Assembly: GCF_025905425.1 (NCBI RefSeq)
Contig: NZ_CP109603.1
Span: 3,198,001 to 3,262,000 of the forward strand
DNA: 64,000 nt
Origin: Pseudomonas putida
Lineage (GTDB): Bacteria; Pseudomonadota; Gammaproteobacteria; Pseudomonadales; Pseudomonadaceae
Reading direction: 5' to 3'
The translations under genes were made by a program, and so were the position numbers. Under the pieces are notes generated by a model, which saw nothing but the letters and a program-made list of their open reading frames with translations, ran no database searches and was not told the DNA's origin. Below are positions 22,214 through 32,277 of the stretch, in pieces. Each line of letters starts with the position of its first letter. Position 1 is the first letter of the stretch.

Positions 22214-23581
22214 GTGATCGATGCCCTTAACCACTTGCCGCGCCCCCGGGCCGGCGCCGACCAGTTGGCAGAGCGCTTCGGCGATCTCGCCCCTCCCCTC
22301 ACCGCCCGCCAGGCCGCCGTGGAAAGCGCACGCTGCCTGTATTGCTACGACGCCCCCTGCGTCAATGCCTGCCCGAGCGAGATCGACATCCCCTCGTTCA
22401 TCCACCGCATCAGTGACGAGAACCTGCAAGGCGCCGCCGAACGCATTTTGTCGGCCAATATCCTCGGCGGCAGCTGTGCCCGTGTCTGTCCGACTGAAAT
22501 CCTCTGCCAGCAAGCCTGCGTGCGCAACAACGCCCAGGAGTGCGCACCGGTGCTGATCGGCCAGCTGCAACGCTACGCCCTGGACAACGCGCACTTCGCC
22601 GAACACCCCTTCACCCGCTCACCCGCCACCGGCAAGCGCATCGCCGTGGTCGGCGCAGGCCCAGCGGGGTTGTCCTGCGCGCACCGCCTGGCCATGCATG
22701 GGCACGATGTGGTGGTGTTCGAAGCCTGCGAAAAAGCCGGTGGCCTCAACGAATACGGCATTGCCCGCTACAAGCTGGTGGACGACTACGCCCAGCGCGA
22801 AGTGGCGTTCCTGCTGGGTATCGGCGGCATTGAAATCCGCCACGGTCAACGCCTGGGTGACAACCTGGGCCTGGGCGAGCTGCGCGATCAGTACGATGCG
22901 GTGTTCCTTGGCCTTGGCCTGAATGCGGTGCGCCAGCTCGGCCTGGCCGATGAAGAGGCACCTGGGGTGCTCGCCGCCACGCAGTACATTCGCGAACTGC
23001 GCCAGGCCGATGACCTGAGCCAATTGCCGCTGGCAGACCGCTGCGTGGTGATCGGCGCCGGCAACACCGCCATCGACATGGCCGTGCAGATGAGCCGCCT
23101 GGGCGCCCGTGACGTCAACCTGGTGTACCGCCGCGGCCACGCCGACATGGGCGCCACCGGCCACGAACAGGACATCGCCAAGGCCAACCAGGTGCGCCTG
23201 CACACCTGGGCACGCCCCGACGCCGTATTGCTGGACGACGCCGGCAAAGTGCGCGGCATGCGCTTCGCCCGTACCGAGCTTGCTGATGGGCGCTTGCGCG
23301 ACACCGGCGAAACCTTCGAGCTGGCCGCCGATGCGATCTTCAAGGCCATCGGCCAGCGCTTCGACGACGCAAGCCTGGGTGACCCCGTGGCCGCGCAACT
23401 GGCCCGCGACGGTGAACGCATCCGCGTCGATGCGCACCTGCGCACCAGCCTTGCGGGTGTCTACGCGGGCGGCGACTGCACCGCCCTTGGCCAGGACCTT
23501 ACTGTCCAGGCCGTGCAGCACGGCAAGCTGGCCGCTGAAGCCATCCATGCCCAACTCATGCTCAACGTGGAGGCAGCGTAA
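22214..23581 (+). CDS. preT: NAD-dependent dihydropyrimidine dehydrogenase, subunit PreT
   Basis: 455 residues, the flavin/NAD subunit that passes electrons to PreA. The N-terminus has the eight-Cys iron-sulfur region of the glutamate-synthase small-subunit type (CLYCYDAPCVNACP, CARVCPTEILCQQAC). An FAD motif GAGPAGLSCAHRLAMHG lies at ~residue 141, the NAD motif VIGAGNTAIDMA at ~280, and a C-terminal GGDCTALGQDLTVQAV closes the FAD site. It ends on the base before the preA start. It would work with PreA to reduce uracil/thymine as the first step of the pathway. Confidence 0.95.
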   Translation: MIDALNHLPRPRAGADQLAERFGDLAPPLTARQAAVESARCLYCYDAPCVNACPSEIDIPSFIHRISDENLQGAAERILSANILGGSCARVCPTEILCQQACVRNNAQECAPVLIGQLQRYALDNAHFAEHPFTRSPATGKRIAVVGAGPAGLSCAHRLAMHGHDVVVFEACEKAGGLNEYGIARYKLVDDYAQREVAFLLGIGGIEIRHGQRLGDNLGLGELRDQYDAVFLGLGLNAVRQLGLADEEAPGVLAATQYIRELRQADDLSQLPLADRCVVIGAGNTAIDMAVQMSRLGARDVNLVYRRGHADMGATGHEQDIAKANQVRLHTWARPDAVLLDDAGKVRGMRFARTELADGRLRDTGETFELAADAIFKAIGQRFDDASLGDPVAAQLARDGERIRVDAHLRTSLAGVYAGGDCTALGQDLTVQAVQHGKLAAEAIHAQLMLNVEAA

Positions 23582-24856
23582 ATGGCCGACTTGTCTATCG
23601 AATTTGCCGGTATCAAGGCTCCCAACCCGTTCTGGCTGGCCTCGGCGCCACCCACCGACAAGGCCTACAACGTGGTCCGCGCCTTCGAGGCTGGCTGGGG
23701 TGGGGTAGTCTGGAAAACCCTGGGCGAGGACCCGGCGGCGGTCAACGTGTCGTCGCGCTACTCGGCGCACTACGGCCCCAACCGCCAGGTGCAGGGCATC
23801 AACAACATCGAACTGATTACTGACCGCTCGTTGGAGATCAACCTGCGCGAGATCACCCAGGTGAAGAAGGACTGGCCCGACCGCGCGTTGATCGTGTCGT
23901 TGATGGTGCCGTGCGTGGAAGAGTCCTGGAAGTTCATCCTGCCCTTGGTGGAGGCCACGGGTGCCGATGGTATCGAGCTGAACTTCGGCTGCCCTCACGG
24001 CATGCCTGAGCGCGGCATGGGCGCGGCAGTCGGCCAGGTGCCGGAGTATGTGGAGCGGGTCACCCGCTGGTGCAAGACCTATTGCACCCTGCCGGTGATC
24101 GTCAAGCTCACGCCCAACATCACCGACATTCGCCAGTCAGCCCGCGCGGCGCACCGTGGCGGGGCGGATGCGGTGTCGTTGATCAACACCATCAACTCGA
24201 TCACCAGCGTCGACCTGGACCGCATGGTGGCCCACCCCATTGTTGGCGATCAGAGCACCCATGGCGGCTACTGCGGTTCGGCGGTCAAGCCGATCGCGCT
24301 CAACATGGTCGCGGAGATTGCCCGCGATCCGGAGACACGTGGCTTGCCCATCTGCGGCATCGGTGGCATTGGCAACTGGCGAGACGCTGCCGAGTTCATC
24401 GCCCTGGGCAGTGGCGCCGTGCAGGTGTGCACGGCGGCGATGCTGCACGGGTTCCGCATTGTCGAAGACATGAAAGATGGCCTGGCCCGCTGGATGGACC
24501 AGCACGGGCACCGCAACCTGGAGGCGTTCAGAGGGCAGGCGGTGGGGCACACCACCGACTGGAAGTACCTGGACATCAACTACAAGTCGGTGGCGCACAT
24601 CGACCAGGACGCGTGCATTGGTTGCGGGCGGTGCCATATCGCCTGCGAGGATACATCGCACCAGGCCATTGCCAGCACGGCCAAGGCCGACGGTACCCAC
24701 CTCTACAGCGTGATCGAGGAGGAATGCGTGGGGTGCAACCTGTGCCAGATTACCTGCCCGGTGGAGAACTGCATCGACATGGTGGCGCAGGAGACCGGCA
24801 AGCCTTATCTGAACTGGACACAGGATCCGCGTAACCCCTATCGCGAGGCCAGCTGA
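23582..24856 (+). CDS. preA: NAD-dependent dihydropyrimidine dehydrogenase, subunit PreA
   Basis: 424 residues. The N-terminal FMN TIM barrel of the dihydroorotate dehydrogenase type (ELNFGCPHGMPERGMG; IVKLTPNITDI; GIGGIGNWRDA) is followed by two 4Fe-4S clusters: CIGCGRCHIAC and CVGCNLCQITCPVENC. PreA binds the pyrimidine and reduces its C5-C6 double bond. The catalytic Cys of the family is in the NFGCPHG region or the later YCGSAVKP loop. It abuts preT with no gap, so the heterodimer subunits are coupled. Identity secure. Confidence 0.96.
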   Translation: MADLSIEFAGIKAPNPFWLASAPPTDKAYNVVRAFEAGWGGVVWKTLGEDPAAVNVSSRYSAHYGPNRQVQGINNIELITDRSLEINLREITQVKKDWPDRALIVSLMVPCVEESWKFILPLVEATGADGIELNFGCPHGMPERGMGAAVGQVPEYVERVTRWCKTYCTLPVIVKLTPNITDIRQSARAAHRGGADAVSLINTINSITSVDLDRMVAHPIVGDQSTHGGYCGSAVKPIALNMVAEIARDPETRGLPICGIGGIGNWRDAAEFIALGSGAVQVCTAAMLHGFRIVEDMKDGLARWMDQHGHRNLEAFRGQAVGHTTDWKYLDINYKSVAHIDQDACIGCGRCHIACEDTSHQAIASTAKADGTHLYSVIEEECVGCNLCQITCPVENCIDMVAQETGKPYLNWTQDPRNPYREAS

Positions 24857-24867
24857 GGCTGAAAATG

Positions 24868-24947
24868 CCGGGGCAAGCCCGCTCCCACAGGAAAAGTACA
24901 GCCCTCAAGAGCGGTGCAATCCTGTGGGAGCGGGCTTGCCCCGCGAA
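24868..24947. repeat. REP pair (BIME)
   Basis: Inverted units 24868-24889 and 24923-24947 between the convergent preA and SnoaL-like genes. Confidence 0.88.
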
Positions 24948-24973
24948 GAGCTGCGAAGCGGCCCCAACTCTGG

Positions 24974-25369
24974 TCAAACCACCGCTGTCTCATGCAGGTA
25001 CACCCACACCACCCGCTGCTCGTCACACTCGACAATCGCCAGCGAATACCGCGCAGTCTCCTGCCCCTGCAAGCGGTGGGTCTCCTTGTAGCGCACCGCC
25101 ACACTCGCCCCCGCCTGCCACACCACCTGCTCCTCGCTGACGTCGATTTCCAGCCCTGGCCGAGCCCCTGCCGCCCGCTCGAACAACTGCCCCACCTGCT
25201 GGCGGCCAACAATCGCGCCCGCCGTGGTCACCATGCTGAAACCGTCGGCAAACGCCGCCATCAACTCACCCCGAAGCGCCTCGGTCTGTGCCGGGGGCCG
25301 GGTAAATACCGCATGAATCAGATCATGTACATCATGGATGCTGCGTACCGCACGTTCACTCACCGTCAT
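24974..25369 (-). CDS. SnoaL/NTF2-like small protein (DUF4440-type)
   Basis: 131 residues, predicted alpha+beta cone fold of the NTF2-like superfamily (LRGELMAAFADGFSMVTTAGAIVGRQQVG, RYKETHRLQG, VVWVYLHET). The function is not predictable beyond binding or converting a small ligand. The ATG at 25369 follows the regulator's stop by 2 bases; a TTG at 25375 overlaps it. It is the last gene of a three-gene minus-strand operon (VOC protein, regulator, this). Confidence 0.75.
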   Translation of the reverse strand: MTVSERAVRSIHDVHDLIHAVFTRPPAQTEALRGELMAAFADGFSMVTTAGAIVGRQQVGQLFERAAGARPGLEIDVSEEQVVWQAGASVAVRYKETHRLQGQETARYSLAIVECDEQRVVWVYLHETAVV

Positions 25370-25371
25370 GC

Positions 25372-25992
25372 TCAAGGCTCCAGGCCAATACCACGCAGGA
25401 TGACACGGGTCACCGTCTGCACCGCGTTTTCAAACGCCATGTCCGACAAGGGCTCGCCCCCATTGAGCAACGCCACTTGATAACCGAAATCCGCATAATG
25501 CTGGGTCGATGCCCAGATCATGTACAGCAAGGCGGACGGCTCCACCGGCAGGATGCGCCCCTCTTCCACCCAACGGCGGATCTTGGCCTCCTTCAGCTTC
25601 GCCCACGGCACCAGGCTTTCATCGAGGCTCACGCCCAGCACGGGCGCCCCGTGCAGCATTTCTTCCGCCCAGATCTTGGAGCCCAGCGACCGTGAACGTG
25701 AGTGGCCCATCTTGGCGCGGATGTAACTGGTGAGCACCACCCGCGGGTCATCGAAGTTCTCGAAGCACAGCGCATCCTGCTTCCACACATCCAGCAAGTC
25801 CTGCAGCACTGCGCGGAACAGGTCGTCCTTGGTGCTGAAGTAGTAATGCAGGTTAGAGCGCGGCAACTCGGCCTGTTCGGCGATATCGCCCATCGAGGTG
25901 GCACCGTAGCCCTTCTCGGCGAACACCTTTTCCGCGGCCTGGAGAATTTTCTCGATGTTGCGCCGACGGATCTCGATCTTGTGGTTGGCCAT
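25372..25992 (-). CDS. TetR-family regulator of the RutR type
   Basis: 206 residues. The N-terminal TetR helix-turn-helix is at ~residues 28-52 (YGATSMGDIAEQAELPRSNLHYYFS). The C-terminal domain closely resembles E. coli RutR, the uracil/thymine-responsive regulator: KIWAEEMLHGAP and YMIWASTQHYADFGYQV are near-identical to RutR positions. With the reductive pyrimidine genes immediately upstream, it is the likely uracil/thymine- or hydantoin-responsive regulator of this locus. The start at 25992 forms a TAATG overlap with the VOC gene. The target operators proposed lie in 20347-20522. Confidence 0.9.
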   Translation of the reverse strand: MANHKIEIRRRNIEKILQAAEKVFAEKGYGATSMGDIAEQAELPRSNLHYYFSTKDDLFRAVLQDLLDVWKQDALCFENFDDPRVVLTSYIRAKMGHSRSRSLGSKIWAEEMLHGAPVLGVSLDESLVPWAKLKEAKIRRWVEEGRILPVEPSALLYMIWASTQHYADFGYQVALLNGGEPLSDMAFENAVQTVTRVILRGIGLEP

Positions 25993-26348
25993 TAAGGTTG
26001 GGCCGTCCACACCGCCAGTTCGTAGCCGTCCGGGTCGACGAAGTGGAACCGTCGCCCGCCCGGGAACGAAAACGTCGCCCGGCTGATCACCGCACCGGCC
26101 GCTTCGATCCGCCGCTGCGTGGCGTCCAGATCGTCCGCATAAAGGATCACCAGCGGGCCACCCGGGCGTACTGGCTCACCCGTGGTGAAGCCACCGGTCA
26201 GGCGGCCATCGCTGAACTCTGTATAACTGGGGCCGTAATCCGTGAAGCGCCAGCCGAAAACGCTGCCATAAAAGGCCTTGCTCCGTGCGATATCGCCGAC
26301 GTTGAATTCGATATTGTCGATCTGCCGATCGTGGCCACGAACGCTCAT
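25992..26348 (-). CDS. VOC-superfamily (glyoxalase/bleomycin-resistance-type) protein
   Basis: 118 residues, two beta-alpha-beta-beta-beta units of the vicinal oxygen chelate fold: IDNIEFNVGDIARSKAFYGSVFGWRF and RRFHFVDPDGYELAVW. Possible metal ligands are the Glu residues near N15 and E112, but the reaction is unknown. It overlaps the regulator start by one base (TAATG), so it is first in the small operon. Whether it belongs to pyrimidine degradation is unclear. Confidence 0.85.
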   Translation of the reverse strand: MSVRGHDRQIDNIEFNVGDIARSKAFYGSVFGWRFTDYGPSYTEFSDGRLTGGFTTGEPVRPGGPLVILYADDLDATQRRIEAAGAVISRATFSFPGGRRFHFVDPDGYELAVWTAQP

Positions 26349-26407
26349 GCGTGCTCCTTGCCGAGGGGTATGCCCCAGTCTACTTCAGTCGCTGCGCATA
26401 AGCAGAG

Positions 26408-28204
26408 CTATCCACAACGCGCCCGATCGCGGGCCGGGCATTGCGCACGGTGCAGGTTCAGTGCCGTGTTGATGATGCCGATATGGCTGAACGCCTGTGG
26501 GAAGTTGCCCAGCATTCGCTTGCCGGCCGGGTCGTATTGTTCAGCCAGCAACCCCAGGTCGTTGCACAGGCCGCTCAGCCGTTCGTACAGGGCCTGCGCC
26601 TGGGCTTGCCGGCCCAGCAATACATAGACGTCGGCGAGCCAGAACGAACACACCAGGAAGGTGCCCTCGCCCGGGGTCAGGCCATCGCTGCAGCTGTCAG
26701 TGTCATAGCGCAACAGCAAGCCATTTTTCAGCAGGCGCTGCTCGATTTCTTGCAGGGTGCGCAGAAAACGAGGGTCATCCGCTGGCAAAAAACCGGTCAA
26801 GGCGATGTGCAGCAGGCTGGCGTCCAGCTCATTGGCGCCATAGGCCTGCACGAAAAAGGTGCCGCTGGGATCCAGCCCGTTTTCACACACTTCCCGATGG
26901 ATCTCATCCGCCACCTGGCGGTAATGTCGCCCGCGCGCGCGATCCTCTTCGGTGGTGTCGGCCAACCCTGCGGCGCGGTCGAATGCCACCCAGGCCATTA
27001 CCTTGGAGTGCACGAAATGCTGCCTGGGGCCGCGTACTTCCCAAATGCCTTCATCGGGCTCGCGCCAGATGCGCTCGACATACGGCAGGATCAACCGGGC
27101 AATCGCGGCGCTGCGCGGGTGGCGGGGCAAACCGCCTTTGATTGCCTGGCTCATGGCATCGGCCAGCTCGCCGTAGATATCCAGTTGCCGCTGCCCCGAC
27201 GCCGCATTGCCCACCCGCACCGGCTGCGAGTGCTCGTAGCCGGCCAACCATGGCAAGGTGTATTCCTGCAGGTCGCGCTCGCCGGCCAGGCCGTACATGA
27301 TCTGCATCTGCTCGGGGTTGCCGGCGACCGAACGCAGCAGCCATTCACGCCAGGCCTGGGCTTCGTCGAAATAGCCTAGGTTCATGAACGCCAACAAGGT
27401 CATGGTGGCGTCGCGCAGCCAGCAGAAGCGGTAGTCCCAGTTGCGTTCACCGCCGATACGTTCGGGCAACGACGTGGTAACCGCGGCAACGATCCCGCCG
27501 GTGGGCGCGTAGGTCATCGCCTTGAGGGTGAGCAGCGAACGACGCACCAGGGCGGTATACGGACCGACCTCCGGGCAGCGGGCGGCAAAGGCCTGCCATT
27601 GGTCGATGGTGCGCCCCAGGGCAGCCTCGACATCACAGTCAGGCTGTACGGGTAGGTGCGAGGGTTGGTGGCGCAAGCTGAATACGTGGCGCTCACCAGC
27701 ACCCACGCGAAAACGTGCGACGGTGTGGTGGTCGCGGGCATGCGGGGGCACGGTGCCGCACAGGATCAACCGGTCTGGGCCGGCGACGGCACTGAGGGTC
27801 AACGGGTCGAGCCGCTCCACCCACGGCACGCTGCGGCCGTAGTCGAAACGCATCACCAGGTCCATTTCGAAGTTGGTTTCGCCAGCAAGGCCTTCGACGA
27901 TACGGATGACCGAGTTGACCTCGCCCAGGGGCATCAGGTCTAGCACGCGGGCCCGGCCCGAGGCAGTGACCCAGGTGGTTTCCAGTACCAGGGTGTCGTC
28001 CAGGTATTGCCGGCGGGTGTGCTCGACCGGGTCGCAGGGGGCCAGGCGCCAACGGCCGTTTTCTTCGTTGCCCAGGAGCGCTGCGAATACCGCTGGGGCG
28101 TCGAAGCGCGGTAGGCACAGCCAGTCGAGCGAGCCATCGCGGCTGACCAGGGCGGCGCTGCGGCAATTGCCGAGCAGGGCGTAGTCTTCGATAGCTGCGG
28201 GCAT
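26408..28204 (-). CDS. Glycoside hydrolase family 15 protein (glucoamylase/trehalase-like)
   Basis: 598 residues. The N-terminal beta-sandwich begins IEDYALLGNCRSAALVSRDGSLDWLCLPRFD, the standard start of bacterial GH15 proteins. The (alpha/alpha)6 barrel shows GGERNWDYRFCWLRDATMTL (catalytic acid region) and late TPGEGTFLVCSFW with the catalytic base Glu. GH15 members cut terminal alpha-glucosides or trehalose. The AAGGAGATCC site 2 bases before supports the start at 28204. It is downstream of zwf in one direction, so glucose from alpha-glucan or trehalose could be routed to the pentose phosphate pathway. Confidence 0.9.
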   Translation of the reverse strand: MPAAIEDYALLGNCRSAALVSRDGSLDWLCLPRFDAPAVFAALLGNEENGRWRLAPCDPVEHTRRQYLDDTLVLETTWVTASGRARVLDLMPLGEVNSVIRIVEGLAGETNFEMDLVMRFDYGRSVPWVERLDPLTLSAVAGPDRLILCGTVPPHARDHHTVARFRVGAGERHVFSLRHQPSHLPVQPDCDVEAALGRTIDQWQAFAARCPEVGPYTALVRRSLLTLKAMTYAPTGGIVAAVTTSLPERIGGERNWDYRFCWLRDATMTLLAFMNLGYFDEAQAWREWLLRSVAGNPEQMQIMYGLAGERDLQEYTLPWLAGYEHSQPVRVGNAASGQRQLDIYGELADAMSQAIKGGLPRHPRSAAIARLILPYVERIWREPDEGIWEVRGPRQHFVHSKVMAWVAFDRAAGLADTTEEDRARGRHYRQVADEIHREVCENGLDPSGTFFVQAYGANELDASLLHIALTGFLPADDPRFLRTLQEIEQRLLKNGLLLRYDTDSCSDGLTPGEGTFLVCSFWLADVYVLLGRQAQAQALYERLSGLCNDLGLLAEQYDPAGKRMLGNFPQAFSHIGIINTALNLHRAQCPARDRARCG

Positions 28205-28250
28205 TGGATCTCCTTTCAGTTGAGCCGGGTCTGTTGCCTGTACTGGCCTT

Positions 28251-28332
28251 TTCGCGGGCAAGCCCGCTCCCACAGGTTCTGCTCAGTGCTCAAGACTGGC
28301 GTGATACCTGAGGGAGCGGGCTTGCCCGCGAA
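28251..28332. repeat. REP pair (BIME) between zwf and the GH15 gene
   Basis: Inverted units 28251-28274 and 28309-28332 (the latter with one mismatch, TGAGGGAGCG). Confidence 0.88.
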
Positions 28333-28364
28333 AAGGCCAGTACAGGCAACACCGCTTGATCAGG

Positions 28365-29866
<1,502 letters not shown>

Positions 29867-29870
<4 letters not shown>

Positions 29871-30850
29871 TCGCCTTTCTTCTCGACATGGCCACCAAAG
29901 CCCAGGCGCATGGCCGAGAGAATCTTGTCGCCATAGGTACCCTGCTGCTGACGCGAGCGGAAGCGTGCGAACAGCGCGCTGGACAGTACCGGCACCGGCA
30001 CGGCTTGTTCGACGGCAGCGTCGATGGTCCAGCGGCCTTCGCCACTGTCGGACACCGAGCCACTGAACTGTGCCAACTGCGGGTCGGCCACCAAGGCGTC
30101 GGCGGTGAGGTCGAGCAGCCACGAGGTCACCACGCTGCCGCGCCGCCAGACTTCAGCGATTTCGGCCACGTCGAGGTCAAAACGCTGCTCTTCGGGCAGC
30201 TCGTTGCCACCCTTGCTGCGCAGCAAGTCGAACCCTTCGGCATAGGCCTGCATCAGGCCATACTCGATGCCGTTGTGGACCATTTTCACGTAGTGCCCGG
30301 CGCCTGGCGGGCCGGCGTGGATGTAGCCATGCTCGGCGCGTTGGTGCTCACCCGTAAGGCCATGGGTGCGCGGGATGTCGCCAACACCGGGCGCCAACGC
30401 TTTGAACAGCGGTTCGAGGCGTTCGAACACGTCCTTTTCGCCACCGATCATCATGCAGTAGCCACGCTCCAGGCCCCACACACCCCCTGAGGTACCTACG
30501 TCCAGATAATGCAGGCCACGTTTGGCCAATTCGCCCGCACGGCGCATGTCGTCTTTATAGAAGGTGTTGCCGCCGTCGATGATTGCATCGCCCGGTTCCA
30601 GCAGCTCGGCGAGCTGGGCGATGGTCTGCTCGGTAGGCTCCCCGGCCGGCAGCATCACCCACACTGCGCGCGGTGCCTTTAGTTTTTGTACCAGGGCACC
30701 AAGGTCGTGAGCACCCTGGGCACCCTCGCCCTCCAGCCCAACGACGGTGTCACGGTTGCGGTCGTGCACCACGGTGCGATGGCCGGCGCGCATCAGGCGC
30801 CTTGCGATATTGCCGCCCATGCGGCCCAGCCCGACGATTCCCAGTTGCAT
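29867..30850 (-). CDS. gnd: 6-phosphogluconate dehydrogenase, decarboxylating, short type
   Basis: 327 residues, shorter than the ~470-residue enteric enzyme and of the tetrameric class often preferring NAD. The Rossmann motif [20 protein letters not shown] is at the N-terminus; the catalytic region shows [19 protein letters not shown] and the Lys in [16 protein letters not shown]. It converts 6-phosphogluconate to ribulose-5-phosphate and CO2. First gene of the gnd-zwf-GH15 transcription unit. Confidence 0.94.
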
Positions 30851-31050
30851 GAGCCGATGCTCCCCTTTCTAAATAGATGACGACACAGTTCAGCGTTTCA
30901 GATTAGTCCAGCGTACCGCCGAAGGGTTCAGCGACGAACGGCAAGACCACGATAAACAAAAAAGTTCCCACGGGCGGCGAAAGAATTCAGAATGCGCCCC
31001 GCGTGAAGCGACTACGCTTGAAAATGTCTCCACCAATTGCGAGGTGAGCA

Positions 31051-31218
31051 ATGGGTACTTTGATGCCAGCGACTCCCATCCAGACACTCTACGTCTCGGT
31101 GCGCCGTGATGAACTGTCCCAGCTGAAACAAGAGCGCGATCAGTTGCGTCAACAGGTTGCTCGACTCAACCAGATGCTCGAACAAGCCGCCAAACGCGAA
31201 AAATCTGTCAGCCACTGA
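31051..31218 (+). CDS. Small coiled-coil protein, 55 residues
   Basis: A 55-residue reading frame MGTLMPATPIQTLYVSVRRD followed by a strongly amphipathic helix (ELSQLKQERDQLRQQVARLN... with Leu/Val heptads). It has a GAGGTGA ribosome site 4 bases before the ATG. Divergent from gnd. The regular heptad and good site argue it is real; the function is unknown, perhaps a dimerising regulator or adaptor. Confidence 0.7.
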   Translation: MGTLMPATPIQTLYVSVRRDELSQLKQERDQLRQQVARLNQMLEQAAKREKSVSH

Positions 31219-31309
31219 CGAACCTGGCCACTCGCTGACACGCGGCGTCCTCTTTACCGTAGAGCGCGCCGCAGGCCCGCCCCGGAGCCTGCACCCGATG
31301 GATGCGTGC

Positions 31310-31768
31310 ATGAAGCTCCTTTCGTACTGCCTGCCAGCTACCCTGCTCACGGTTTGCCTACACGCTCAGGCAACCCCTCCACAGCACTGTCAAATGCTTT
31401 CCGAGGCCCAGTCTCGCGCCTTGTTCGCGCAATGGAATGCCAGCCTGCAGGCTGGCGACCCGGTGGCCGTCGCCAAACTTTACAGCGACGATGCGGTGTT
31501 GCTGCCCACGCTGTCGAAATTACCTCGGCTGACCCCGGACGAGCGAATCGAATACTTTCAACACTTTCTTGCTGATCGGCCAAGCGGCAAACTGGACAGC
31601 CTTCACCTGAGCCCTGGCTGCAACAAAGTGACCATCGCAGGGCTGTACACCTTCGACTTTGCCGCCAGCGGCAAACAGGTACCGGCCCGTTACACCTTCA
31701 CCTACCGCTGGGACGGGCAGGCCTGGCTTATCAGCCACCACCATTCCTCACTGTTGCCACAAGGCTGA
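31310..31768 (+). CDS. Secreted SgcJ/EcaC-like NTF2-fold protein
   Basis: 152 residues. A signal peptide (MKLLSYCLPATLLTVCLHAQA, ~21 residues) is followed by a DUF4440/SgcJ-type NTF2-like domain: ALFAQWNASLQAGDPVAVAKLYSDDAVLLPTLS and YTFTYRWDGQAWLISHHHSS. A periplasmic location is predicted. The ATG at 31298 would add MDAC in front and has a GGAG 10 bases upstream; 31310 is chosen for the usual positive signal-peptide start. Possibly in one transcript with the coiled-coil gene (91-base gap). The ligand is unknown. Confidence 0.75.
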   Translation: MKLLSYCLPATLLTVCLHAQATPPQHCQMLSEAQSRALFAQWNASLQAGDPVAVAKLYSDDAVLLPTLSKLPRLTPDERIEYFQHFLADRPSGKLDSLHLSPGCNKVTIAGLYTFDFAASGKQVPARYTFTYRWDGQAWLISHHHSSLLPQG

Positions 31769-32277
31769 AACAACCTTCGCAAGGCGTCTTACAACGTGCG
31801 TGTTAATCCGCCCCATCAGAGGGCGAACAATCACGCACACGCCCTATGATGGCGCGTCACCCTAACCGCCTGCCCCACCCTCGACCACTCCGTTCATAGC
31901 CAGTCACATACGCCAACGTTTGCGTCTAATTCGGCCATAACGAAAGTGACCAGTGGGTCACCTTTTTTACTTCTTCTCTCCTACACTCAGCTTTCGGCCC
32001 GCCATTTGCTCAGAGGAAGAGTGACGCAGAAAAGTCGAACTTTCATAAGCGGCGGTGGGTCAGGAATTAAGTAGGCCAGTTGCAAGGGGGCTTCCCCAGC
32101 TTGAGCCCACCACCCCCAATCAGTTCAATCGCCTTCGGCCGGAATGCTGATCGCGTTGTGCCTGCGCGCACGACTCAGGGGCATGGATAGCACTACACAG
32201 TTTTGCATTAGAGAGAACCAACACGAGATAACGCCACGGGTGCCAGCACCCGGCCAAGCATAGGGACGGAGAGAAGT
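31769..32277. promoter_or_regulatory. 509-base gap upstream of glgA (leader region)
   Basis: No gene seen. It contains a terminator-like hairpin at 31943-31968 and the glgA leader, in which a hairpin (CGGGTGC-CA-GCACCCG, 32237-32252) is followed by AGGGA (32262-32266) and ACGGA (32266-32270) overlapping the ribosome-binding area. A further ATGGA is at 32183-32187. These fit the ANGGA motif recognised by CsrA/RsmA-type proteins. Confidence 0.4.
31943..31968 (+). terminator. Rho-independent terminator-like hairpin
   Basis: GTGACC-AGTG-GGTCAC (31946-31951/31956-31961) followed by C and six T. It could end the SgcJ-like transcript or an unannotated small RNA. Confidence 0.6.
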
